Positions 1 to 5,321 of a stretch of DNA of 6,114 nt are shown in pieces. The DNA lies in NCBI GenBank assembly GCA_013140955.1, contig JABFRY010000081.1, positions 1 through 6,114 of the forward strand, given 5' to 3'. A program made the position numbers and the translations under genes. The notes under the pieces are model-generated. The model worked only from the letters and a program-made list of their open reading frames with translations, was not told the origin of the DNA and searched no databases. This stretch comes from Acidobacteriota bacterium. GTDB taxonomy: Bacteria; Acidobacteriota; Vicinamibacteria; Vicinamibacterales; UBA2999. How positions within the stretch are numbered: position 1 is the first letter of the stretch; the number at the start of each line of letters is the position of its first letter.

Positions 1-1
1 G

Positions 2-1108
2 GCCGAGGCCTCGCCGGCCGAGCCCTCGCCCGCCGACCGGGCGATTGCCGCAGCCGAGCGTGTGGTGGCCGCGCAACCGGATCAGGCCGACGGCTACAAC
101 CAGCTCGCCCTGGCCTTCGCGCGGCGTGCGCGCGAGACGGCCGACGGGACCTATTACGATCGGGCCGAGCAGGCCATCGCCCGCTCCCTGGTGCTGGCGC
201 CCGACAACTTCGAGGCCGGGAAGCTGCGCGCCTGGGTCCTGCTCGGGAAGCATGAGTTCGCGGCGGCGCTCGAGCAAGCCACGGCGCTCAATCGGCGCAT
301 GCCCGACGACCTGCTGGTGTACGGCCTGCTCACCGATGCCTACGTGGAGCTTGGCCGGTATGCCGACGCCGAGGTGGCCTGCCAGTGGATGCTGGACCTG
401 CGCCCTGGCAACGTCCCGGCGTTCACCCGCGCCGCGTATCTCCGTGAGCTGTTCGGCGACATCGAGGGCGCCCTCGACCTGATGCAGCAGGCGCACGCGC
501 GCACGTCTCCCGCCGAGACCGAGGACCGTGCCTGGATGCTCACGCACATCGGGCATCTGGAGCTGCTGGCCGGACGGACCGACGAGGCGGAGCGCGCGCT
601 GGGCCAGGCCCTCGCCCTGTTCCCGGACTATCACTACGCGCTGGCGGGACTCGCCAAGGTACGCCTGGCGCAGGAGCGCGCGACAGAGGCCGCCACGCTG
701 TTGCAGCGCCGCTACGACGCGGCTCCCCACCCGGAAAACCTCTTCGCGCTGGCCGAGGCGCTCGACCGTGCCGGACGGCGCCCCGAGGCCAGGGCCGCGT
801 TCGAGGACTTCGAGCGTCTGGCCCTGCGCGAGTCGGAGGGCTGGGACAACGCGAACCGCGAGCTGGTGTTCTACTACGCCAACCACGCGGACCAGCCGGC
901 GAAGGCGCTCGCGATCGCCGAACGCGAGGTGGCCCGCCGGCACGACGTCTACACGCTCGACGCGTATGCCTGGGCGCTCCATGCCAACGATCGGCACGAC
1001 GAGGCCCACGCCCAGATCGCGCGTGCCCTTGCGGTTGGCGTCAAGGACCCCGAACTCCTCAGGAGGGCTGGCGCCATCGAGGCCTCGGTAGGGGTGCGCA
1101 TACCCTGA
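2..1108 (+). CDS. TPR-repeat protein, 5'-truncated by the window edge
   Basis: The frame is open from the first bases of the window to a TGA at 1106-1108, giving 368 visible residues, so the real start lies upstream. A GTG at 62 is in frame but has no convincing ribosome binding site, and the residues before it are already coding-like, so it is not taken as the start. The protein is almost entirely helical repeats of about 34 residues of tetratricopeptide type. Approximate units, counting from the first visible codon, are 30-69, 70-103, 104-137, 138-171, 172-210, 211-244, 245-278 and 315-349. They carry the usual small/aromatic pattern and the Pro at the end of helix B, as in LAPDN, LRPGN and LFPDY. 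No catalytic motif or membrane segment is visible. TPR arrays are protein-binding scaffolds; the partner cannot be told from sequence. Any signal peptide or N-terminal domain would lie outside the window. Confidence 0.88.
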   Translation, partial: AEASPAEPSPADRAIAAAERVVAAQPDQADGYNQLALAFARRARETADGTYYDRAEQAIARSLVLAPDNFEAGKLRAWVLLGKHEFAAALEQATALNRRMPDDLLVYGLLTDAYVELGRYADAEVACQWMLDLRPGNVPAFTRAAYLRELFGDIEGALDLMQQAHARTSPAETEDRAWMLTHIGHLELLAGRTDEAERALGQALALFPDYHYALAGLAKVRLAQERATEAATLLQRRYDAAPHPENLFALAEALDRAGRRPEARAAFEDFERLALRESEGWDNANRELVFYYANHADQPAKALAIAEREVARRHDVYTLDAYAWALHANDRHDEAHAQIARALAVGVKDPELLRRAGAIEASVGVRIP

Positions 1109-1146
1109 GACCGTGCCCTCAGTGCCGGGATCCCACCAACCCTGAC

Positions 1147-1170
1147 GGCCGGCGCGCGTGAGCGCCGGCC
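1147..1170 (+). terminator. GC-rich perfect hairpin after the TPR gene, possible terminator
   Basis: GGCCGGCGC (1147-1155) and GCGCCGGCC (1162-1170) form a perfect 9-bp stem with a 6-nt loop, starting 38 nt after the TPR stop codon. No T-tract follows, so this is not a canonical intrinsic terminator. In very GC-rich genomes such stems often mark transcript ends. It sits just upstream of the putative promoter of the next gene, which fits a boundary between transcripts. Confidence 0.5.
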
Positions 1171-1184
1171 GATGTCCGCCTCCG

Positions 1185-1204
1185 TACGCTAGACTCCCCA
1201 ATCG
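1185..1204 (+). promoter_or_regulatory. Putative -10 region and leaderless start of the first ECF sigma gene
   Basis: Two overlapping TAnnnT hexamers, TACGCT (1185-1190) and TAGACT (1190-1195), lie directly before the GTG at 1204, and no purine-rich Shine-Dalgarno is present. With TAGACT as the -10, transcription would start at or next to the start codon; with TACGCT the leader would be about 7 nt. No good -35 of housekeeping type or ECF GGAAC type is seen upstream. The call rests on position and hexamer shape only. Confidence 0.4.
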
Positions 1205-1806
1205 TGCCGCTCTCCTCCCCAAGCGCGTCGCCCAGCGGTGACAGCGATCGCGATCTGGCGTTGATCCAACGCCTCGCGCAGCGCGATGGCACGGCGCTCG
1301 GCGAACTCTACGCGCGGCACAGCCGGCTGCTGTTCTGTCTCATCGTGCGCATCGTCGGGCAGCACGGCGAGGCCGAGGAGATCCTCCAGGAAGCCTTTCT
1401 CGCGGCATGGACGCGCGCGGATACCTACAATCCTGCGCTCGGCACGCCGGTAGGCTGGCTCGTCGGCATCGCGCGCCACCGGGCTCTGGACCGGCTGAGG
1501 TCCAACGCGGCGCACGCGCGCCTGCTGGACGCGGCCGCGCGTGAAACACCGTGCGCCGAGCCGTCGGTGGAGAACGCCCCCGCCGGCGACGCGCGACGGG
1601 ACGTCGATCGTGCGCTCCGCGCCCTCCCCCCAGGGCAGCGCGAGCTGATCGAGCAGGCCTACTTCCTCGGGCTGACACACTCTGAACTTGCCGAGCGGCA
1701 CGGTCTTCCGCTCGGTACCGTCAAGACCCGGATTCGTTCGGGCATGACGACGCTGCGGGAGCAGCTGTCGGCGGTGACGTGGAGCGATGAACGACGACGC
1801 GGATAA
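1204..1806 (+). CDS. ECF-family RNA polymerase sigma factor (module 1)
   Basis: The product is a 200-residue two-domain sigma-70 of the extracytoplasmic-function type. Region 2 spans roughly residues 28-98, with the ARHSRLLF and EEILQEAFLAAW segments (core binding and -10 recognition) and the WLVGIARHRALDRLR end of region 2. A variable linker (about 99-130) follows, then region 4 (about 131-190) with LPPGQRELIEQAYFLGLTHSELAERHGLPLGTVKTRIR-type helix-turn-helix features, in particular the GTVKTRI recognition helix. Length is typical of the family. GTG 1204 is the only possible start after the in-frame stop at 1159-1161. The last 20 nt overlap the cupin gene, implying translational coupling. 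The cupin partner resembles the sensor domain of ChrR, so an ECF11/RpoE-ChrR-like switch (singlet oxygen or related stress) is a reasonable analogy. Subgroup assignment is inferred, not proven. Confidence 0.93.
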   Translation: MPLSSPSASPSGDSDRDLALIQRLAQRDGTALGELYARHSRLLFCLIVRIVGQHGEAEEILQEAFLAAWTRADTYNPALGTPVGWLVGIARHRALDRLRSNAAHARLLDAAARETPCAEPSVENAPAGDARRDVDRALRALPPGQRELIEQAYFLGLTHSELAERHGLPLGTVKTRIRSGMTTLREQLSAVTWSDERRRG

Positions 1807-2266
1807 CGTGGAGTTCGACGACGCGCTGGCGGTAGCGCTCGCCAGGTCGGTGGAGAGGACGGACCTCGCTCCTCGCCCAGAGGTGGAGGCGCGCCTGCTG
1901 GCGCGCGCGGGCATCCTGCCCGTCCCCCAGGGGTTCTCGTTCCAATACGACGACGAGGCGGGGTGGGCGCCGCACCCGGTGCCGGGCATTCGCATGAAGG
2001 TGCTCACCCTGAACCGCGTTGCCGGCTACGCGACCGTGCTGTTCGATGTCGCGCCCGGCACGCGCTTTCCGCCGCACCATCACCAGGGCGCCGAGGAGTG
2101 CTACGTCATCAGCGGCAGCCTCCACACGTGGGACCGCAAGCTCGGCCCCGGGGATTTCGTGCACGCCGACGCCGACACGCACCATACCGAACTCTGGACG
2201 GAGGAGGGATGCCGCGTGCTGCAGGTGATGCCGCCAGAGGACTACTTCCCCGATCCGCCGGCATGA
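1787..2266 (+). CDS. ChrR-like cupin protein, probable regulator of the adjacent ECF sigma factor
   Basis: This 159-residue soluble protein has a single cupin fold. Cupin motif 1 is exact: G91, then H97, H99, E103 and G110 in the G-x5-HxH-x3-E-x6-G pattern. Motif 2 includes PGD (121-123) and a late His pair at 132-133. H97/H99/E103/H133 reproduce the spacing I recall for the zinc ligands of the Rhodobacter ChrR cupin-like domain (141/143/147/177), so metal binding is likely. ChrR acts as an anti-sigma factor through a separate N-terminal zinc domain. Here the first 60 residues contain no Cys or His, so that zinc site is missing, and only a short helical piece (about residues 9-41, ending in a PEVEARLLARAG segment) precedes the cupin. 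The gene overlaps the sigma gene by 20 nt. GGAG at 1781-1784 lies only 2 nt before ATG 1787; GTG 1808, just after the sigma stop, is an alternative start. It could be a sensor, an unusual anti-sigma factor, or a cupin enzyme. Confidence 0.85.
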   Translation: MNDDADNVEFDDALAVALARSVERTDLAPRPEVEARLLARAGILPVPQGFSFQYDDEAGWAPHPVPGIRMKVLTLNRVAGYATVLFDVAPGTRFPPHHHQGAEECYVISGSLHTWDRKLGPGDFVHADADTHHTELWTEEGCRVLQVMPPEDYFPDPPA

Positions 2267-2291
2267 GTGGCGGAGGGCCCAACCCGCGACC

Positions 2292-2310
2292 GTCGGCGCT
2301 ATCCGCCGGC
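2292..2310 (+). terminator. Short GC hairpin after the cupin gene, weak terminator candidate
   Basis: GTCGGCG (2292-2298) and CGCCGGC (2304-2310) form a 7-bp stem with one G-T pair and a 5-nt loop, in the 85-bp gap between the two sigma modules. No T-tract follows. If functional it would separate the two modules into different transcripts. Stems like this are common by chance at this GC content. Confidence 0.25.
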
Positions 2311-2339
2311 ACCATCCGCCGCAGGCCGCGTCCGCGTGG

Positions 2340-2352
2340 TACCGTGAGGGCG
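2340..2352 (+). promoter_or_regulatory. Putative -10 hexamer and leaderless start of the second ECF sigma gene
   Basis: TACCGT (2340-2345) is followed by six bases and then GTG at 2352. That spacing would place the transcription start on the first base of the start codon. No Shine-Dalgarno precedes this GTG, and no recognisable -35 is seen. If translation instead starts at the in-frame GTG 2382, the GGGGAG at 2364-2369 could act as a distant ribosome binding site. Confidence 0.35.
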
Positions 2353-3098
2353 TGCCATCAGATGGGGAGCGGGCCGCGAGCGTGAGCGCGGCTGGAGAGG
2401 CGGCGGGAGAGGCGGCCGGCGAGCATGCCCCGGTGTTGCCCGCGGGCCGCGCCACGGCAGAGACTCCCGGCCCGGTGGCTCAGCGCGCCGAGGGGCAGAT
2501 CACCGAGGCGACGGGCCTCGAGGCTGCGCTCGTGGCCCGGGCGAAGTCTGGCGACCTCGATGCCTTCGAGGCGCTCGTGTCGGGCTACCATCGGCGCCTC
2601 TATCGCACCTTGCTCGTGGTATGCGGCAACGCCGAGGATGCCGAGGACGTGATGCAGACGGCCCTGCTCAAGGCCTTCCAGCATCTCCACACCTTCGAAG
2701 GGGCCTCGCGGTTTTCCACCTGGCTGACGCGCATTGCCATCAACGAGGCGTTGCAGCTGCGCCGTCGCCGCCGTCCGACCGAATCGCTGGACGAGACGCA
2801 CCCCAGCGCACTGGTGCGGACCGGGCAGGTGACGCGGTGGGCCGAAGGGCCCGAGGCCCAGTACTCGGCGGCCGAGCGCCGCCGCCTCGTCGGGGAGGCC
2901 ATCGCCACCCTTCCCGAGCACTACCGCGACGCCGTGGTGCTGCGCGACATGCAGGGGCTCACGGCGGCCGAAGCCGCGGCGATGCTCGGCATCCAGGTGG
3001 CCAATCTCAAGACGCGGCTGCATCGGGGGCGCCTGATGCTCAGGGAACGGCTGGAGCCCGTCTTCGGGCGCGGGGCCGGAGGGAGGGGTCGTGTATAG
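2352..3098 (+). CDS. ECF-family RNA polymerase sigma factor, RpoE-like (module 2)
   Basis: The product is 248 residues with the two-domain ECF layout after an extra N-terminal tail. Region 2 covers about 66-137: DAFEALVSGYHRRLY, then AEDAEDVMQTALLKAFQ, then a TFEGASRFSTWLTRIAINEAL segment typical of RpoE/SigW-type factors. A basic RRRRRP stretch (137-142) opens the linker. Region 4 covers about 176-235, with LPEHYRDAVVLRDMQGLT and the AEAAAMLGIQVANLKTRLHRGR helix-turn-helix. The first 55 residues are Ala/Gly/Glu-rich and contain a GEAAGEAAGE tandem, longer than the usual ECF N-terminus. GTG 2382 is an alternative start giving 238 residues. The TAG at 3096-3098 overlaps the anti-sigma gene by 8 nt. 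The pairing with a zinc anti-sigma protein indicates release of the sigma factor on oxidative or envelope-type stress; its target promoters are unknown. Confidence 0.93.
   Translation: MPSDGERAASVSAAGEAAGEAAGEHAPVLPAGRATAETPGPVAQRAEGQITEATGLEAALVARAKSGDLDAFEALVSGYHRRLYRTLLVVCGNAEDAEDVMQTALLKAFQHLHTFEGASRFSTWLTRIAINEALQLRRRRRPTESLDETHPSALVRTGQVTRWAEGPEAQYSAAERRRLVGEAIATLPEHYRDAVVLRDMQGLTAAEAAAMLGIQVANLKTRLHRGRLMLRERLEPVFGRGAGGRGRV
3078..3087 (+). promoter_or_regulatory. Strong Shine-Dalgarno of the anti-sigma gene
   Basis: A purine run containing GGAGGGAGGGG lies inside the 3' end of the sigma gene, a few bases before the GTG at 3091. It decides the start of the anti-sigma gene and favours abundant synthesis of the inhibitor alongside the sigma factor. 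Confidence 0.7.
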
Positions 3099-3333
3099 AT
3101 GCGACGACGTGCTCGCGGAGATCTCCGATCTGCTCGACGAGGAGACCAGCCCGGACGTCCGGCGGCAGATTGAGACACACCTGGCCTGTTGCGGATCGTG
3201 TCAGGCCCTGGTCGACTCGACCCGCATGACCGTGCGGTTCGTCAGCGAGTGCGGCGAGCTCGAGGTGCCGATTGCCGAGCCCGACGCGCTCGTCCGCCGC
3301 GTGATGGAGCGCCTGCGTCGCGGCGGCGCCTGA
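3091..3333 (+). CDS. Zinc-binding anti-sigma factor (ZAS / putative zinc-finger family)
   Basis: This 80-residue soluble protein has no membrane segment. It carries the zinc anti-sigma signature C4-x25-H30-x3-C34-x2-C37, with the HLACCGSC core at 30-37. The spacing from the first Cys to the His matches, as I recall, that of RsrA (C11-x25-H37-x3-C41-x2-C44), the redox-sensitive anti-SigR factor. An extra C33 sits beside ligand C34, and there is another Cys at 54. In this family the N-terminal helical domain clamps the sigma factor between regions 2 and 4, and oxidation can expel zinc and free the sigma. The remaining segment (about 38-80) contains a region rich in Glu and Arg ending in VRRVMERLRRGGA. 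The gene overlaps the sigma stop by 8 nt and has its own strong ribosome binding site, typical of sigma/anti-sigma pairs. Sensing of a redox signal is inferred; it may act constitutively or bind another signal. Confidence 0.9.
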   Translation: MYRCDDVLAEISDLLDEETSPDVRRQIETHLACCGSCQALVDSTRMTVRFVSECGELEVPIAEPDALVRRVMERLRRGGA

Positions 3334-3345
3334 CGCACCGCTCGC

Positions 3346-4965
3346 TCAGGGACCGACCGGCTGCAGATCCCGCGTCCACAGACTCCGGCCGGTCACGTCG
3401 CGCAGGTCCACGGTGAGCGTGCGAGTCGCCGGGTCGATGTCGAGCACACCGAAGTACTGCCGGTCGTCGCTCGGCGGACGGTTGGGGGCCATGCCGGCCT
3501 CCACGCTGGCGAAGCGCACCTCGGGACCGAAGGTGGCATCGAGCGCATTGGGCCCGAACGTGCCCGCGTGCATCGGCCCGGCCACGAATTCCCAAAACGG
3601 ATCGAAGGCGGTGAAGGCGGCGCGGTCGGGTGCGTAGTGGTGCGCGGCCGCGTAGTGCACGTCGGCCGTGATCCACACCACGTTGCGCACGCGCTCACGC
3701 TGCAGATGCGCCAGCAGATCGGCCAGCTCCAGCTCGCGCCCGGCCGGCTGGCCCGGGTCGGCGTTGGCCCAGGCCTCGAAGTTGGGCTCGCCACGACGCT
3801 CGCGGTCGGGCACCACGAGACCGATCGGCATGTCGCTCGCCACGACCTTCCAGGTGGCCTTGCTGCCGGCGAGCGCCGCCTTCAGCCAGGCCAGCTGCTC
3901 CCCGCCAGCGAACGCCGTATCCGCGCCCGCGGCCGCCTGCCGGTTGAAAGTATTCGGCCCGCGGTAGCTGCGCAGGTCGATCACGAACACGTCGAGCAGG
4001 GGACCGTAGGCGAACTGCCGGTAGATGCGCTCGCTCTCGTCGGGCGATCGTCGCAGGGGCACGTGCTCGAAGAACGCCTGTTTCGCGCGGGCGGCCAGCA
4101 GCGACGCGCTCTTCACCGTGTAGCGGGCGTCGTCGTCGAGCTGCAGGCCCGGGAACCAGTTGTTGACCACCTCGTGGTCGTCCCACTGCGCGACGAGCGG
4201 CACGGCGGCGTGGAAGCGACGGGCGTGCTCGTCGAGCATCGTGTACTGGAAGTTGCCGCGGAATTCCTCGAGCGTCTCGGCTACCTTGGCCTTGGCGGGC
4301 GTGACCTCGTTGCGCCACAGCGTGCCGTCGTCGAGACGGACCTCGCGTGCGAGCGGACCGTCGGCGTAGATGAGGTCGCCCGAGTGCACGAAGACGTCCG
4401 GCGCCGCGTCGAGCATCGTGCGGTACATGCGCAGCCCTCCGCGCGCGCGGTCGATCCCCCAGCCCTGGCCCACGGTGTCGCCCGTCCACACCAGTCGCAG
4501 GCGTCGGGCATCCTCGGGCGCCGTGCGGAGACGTCCGGTCAGCGGTTCGCTGAGGGCGCCTGGAGAAGAGAGGCTCTCGAACCTGATGCGGTACACGAGA
4601 TCGGCGCCGGCCGGGAGACCGCGCAGGTCCACGGCCGCCGTGAACCCGGTGTGCTCGAGTGCCGCGGGGCCCGTCACTCGGCGGGCCGTGCGGAACGCGT
4701 CGTCGGTGTCCCACTCCACGAGCATCCGCGCCGGACGATCGGTGCGGCTCCAGACGACGGCGCGGCTCGCGGTGACGTCGCCGGACTGGATGCCCCCGGG
4801 CAACTGGGGCCGCAAGCGCTCCGACGTGACGATCGCCGGGGCGCCAGGCGCCTGCGCGAATCCTTCGCCTTGGGCGCCAGGCGTCCAGCGTCCGACCAGC
4901 CATCCGGGCAGGGCCAGGGCCGATGCGCTCAGGAACGCGCGACGGCGGGGGTCGTGGACGGGCAC
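3346..4965 (-). CDS. phoD: Tat-exported PhoD-family alkaline phosphatase/phosphodiesterase
   Basis: With GTG at 4965 as start the protein has 539 residues, close to the size of Bacillus PhoD. The N-terminus has a twin-arginine signal (DPRRRAFL at 5-12, RR-x-FL form) followed by a hydrophobic stretch ALALPGWLVG, so export in folded form is expected. Then comes the PhoD N-terminal beta domain (IQSGDVTASRAVVWSRTD, about 59-76) and the metallophosphatase domain: WTGDT with D163, HSGDLIYADGP with D197, QWDDHE with D262-D263-H264, and ITADVHY with D435 and H437. The C-terminus has the RDVTGRSLWTRDL strand typical of the family. PhoD enzymes use Ca and Fe to hydrolyse phosphodiesters and phosphomonoesters outside the cytoplasm. 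An upstream in-frame ATG at 5074-5076 would put 37 non-signal-like residues before the Tat motif and is rejected. The gene converges on the anti-sigma gene with only a 12-bp gap. Confidence 0.93.
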   Translation of the reverse strand: MPVHDPRRRAFLSASALALPGWLVGRWTPGAQGEGFAQAPGAPAIVTSERLRPQLPGGIQSGDVTASRAVVWSRTDRPARMLVEWDTDDAFRTARRVTGPAALEHTGFTAAVDLRGLPAGADLVYRIRFESLSSPGALSEPLTGRLRTAPEDARRLRLVWTGDTVGQGWGIDRARGGLRMYRTMLDAAPDVFVHSGDLIYADGPLAREVRLDDGTLWRNEVTPAKAKVAETLEEFRGNFQYTMLDEHARRFHAAVPLVAQWDDHEVVNNWFPGLQLDDDARYTVKSASLLAARAKQAFFEHVPLRRSPDESERIYRQFAYGPLLDVFVIDLRSYRGPNTFNRQAAAGADTAFAGGEQLAWLKAALAGSKATWKVVASDMPIGLVVPDRERRGEPNFEAWANADPGQPAGRELELADLLAHLQRERVRNVVWITADVHYAAAHHYAPDRAAFTAFDPFWEFVAGPMHAGTFGPNALDATFGPEVRFASVEAGMAPNRPPSDDRQYFGVLDIDPATRTLTVDLRDVTGRSLWTRDLQPVGP

Positions 4966-4998
4966 GCCGCCATTATTCCAGAGCTCGGCCGCCTGCAA
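4965..4998 (-). promoter_or_regulatory. Putative phoD promoter with leaderless GTG start
   Basis: On the minus strand, AATAAT (4977-4972), one mismatch from TATAAT and unusual in such GC-rich DNA, is followed by exactly six bases and then GTG at 4965. The transcript would begin on the start codon. TTGCAG (4998-4993) is a weak -35 candidate at a short 15-bp spacing. No Shine-Dalgarno is present before the GTG. Confidence 0.45.
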
Positions 4999-5039
4999 CC
5001 GGCCGGCCCCTGCGGTCTCCTCGTCGGGGAGCCGGCCGG
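4999..5039. repeat. Long interrupted inverted repeat next to the phoD promoter
   Basis: CCGGCCGGC (4999-5007) pairs with GCCGGCCGG (5031-5039). The stem continues with CCC (5008-5010) against GGG (5027-5029) after one bulged A at 5030, for 12 pairs in total with a 16-nt loop. Each arm also contains a self-palindromic GGCCGGCC octamer, at 5001-5008 and 5034-5041, whose centres are 33 bp apart. It begins one base beyond the candidate phoD -35, a position that suits an operator as well as a hairpin. Confidence 0.5.
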
Positions 5040-5222
5040 CCCGCTCACGGCGCCCTGGCGCGCGATTCCACGGCATGGACGCTGTCCCCGCGTGTTCGGC
5101 CAGGCCGCCAGGACACTTTCGTCGCTGGCGCGGGTGGCCATGGATTCCCGTGCACGGCCCGCTGCACAGCCCCCGCCTGGCGGAATTCTGCGGGATAGAA
5201 TTGCACGTCCGGCCATGCCGCG

Positions 5223-5257
5223 GTCGTCATCCTGTCGTCACCGCCCGTTGGTACGCT
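5223..5257 (+). promoter_or_regulatory. Pho-box-like direct repeat and -10-like box upstream of the TonB receptor gene
   Basis: GTCGTCA occurs exactly twice, at 5223-5229 and 5234-5240, with a 4-bp spacer, giving an 11-bp period. TACGCT (5252-5257) follows 11 bp after the second copy and could serve as a -10, with a start near 5264 and a leader of about 58 nt. A 7-4-7 arrangement ending about 11 bp before the -10 is the geometry of PhoB boxes, and the units share GTCA with the CTGTCAT consensus. No -35 is apparent, as expected of an activated promoter. The repeats are short, so chance is possible. Confidence 0.35.
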
Positions 5258-5321
5258 CGACCCATCCTCGAGTCTGTCTGTCCCTGTCTCGTTCGCCGGA
5301 GTGCGAATTCTTCTGGAGCCG

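Larger units (their letters stand above)
4966..5321. promoter_or_regulatory. 356-bp divergent intergenic region between phoD and the TonB receptor gene
   Basis: No credible gene is seen here; reading frames crossing it lack conserved motifs. Reading from the phoD side it holds a probable phoD promoter, an adjacent long inverted repeat, several GC palindromes (GCGCC-ct-GGCGC at 5050-5061, CGGCC-a-GGCCG at 5097-5107), a less GC-rich patch around 5182-5205 containing TAGAAT (5196-5201), a direct repeat at 5223-5240, a TACGCT box at 5252-5257, and a pyrimidine-rich leader with CTGTC copies before the receptor start. Confidence 0.6.

Noticed and set aside
2263..2385. A 40-codon frame starting at an ATG that overlaps the cupin stop
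   Set aside because: The product is Pro/Arg/Gly-rich with no motif, and it crosses the putative promoter and start of the second sigma gene; likely chance.
1189..2455. Long minus-strand open frames opposite the first sigma and cupin genes
   Set aside because: They are antisense to genes with clear domain motifs and show no motif of their own.
4839..4883. Direct repeat GGGCGCCAGGCG at 4839-4850 and 4872-4883
   Set aside because: It lies inside phoD and encodes similar Ala-Pro-Gly residues in the linker after the Tat signal, so protein composition explains it.
4966..5076. Extension of phoD to an ATG at 5076
   Set aside because: It would put 37 extra residues before the twin-arginine motif, crossing the inverted repeat and promoter-like sequence; GTG 4965 places the Tat signal at the N-terminus.
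5196..5201. TAGAAT as the main -10 of the receptor gene
   Set aside because: The hexamer is good, but no -35 lies at a suitable distance and it would give a leader of about 115 nt; it remains a secondary candidate behind the box at 5252-5257.
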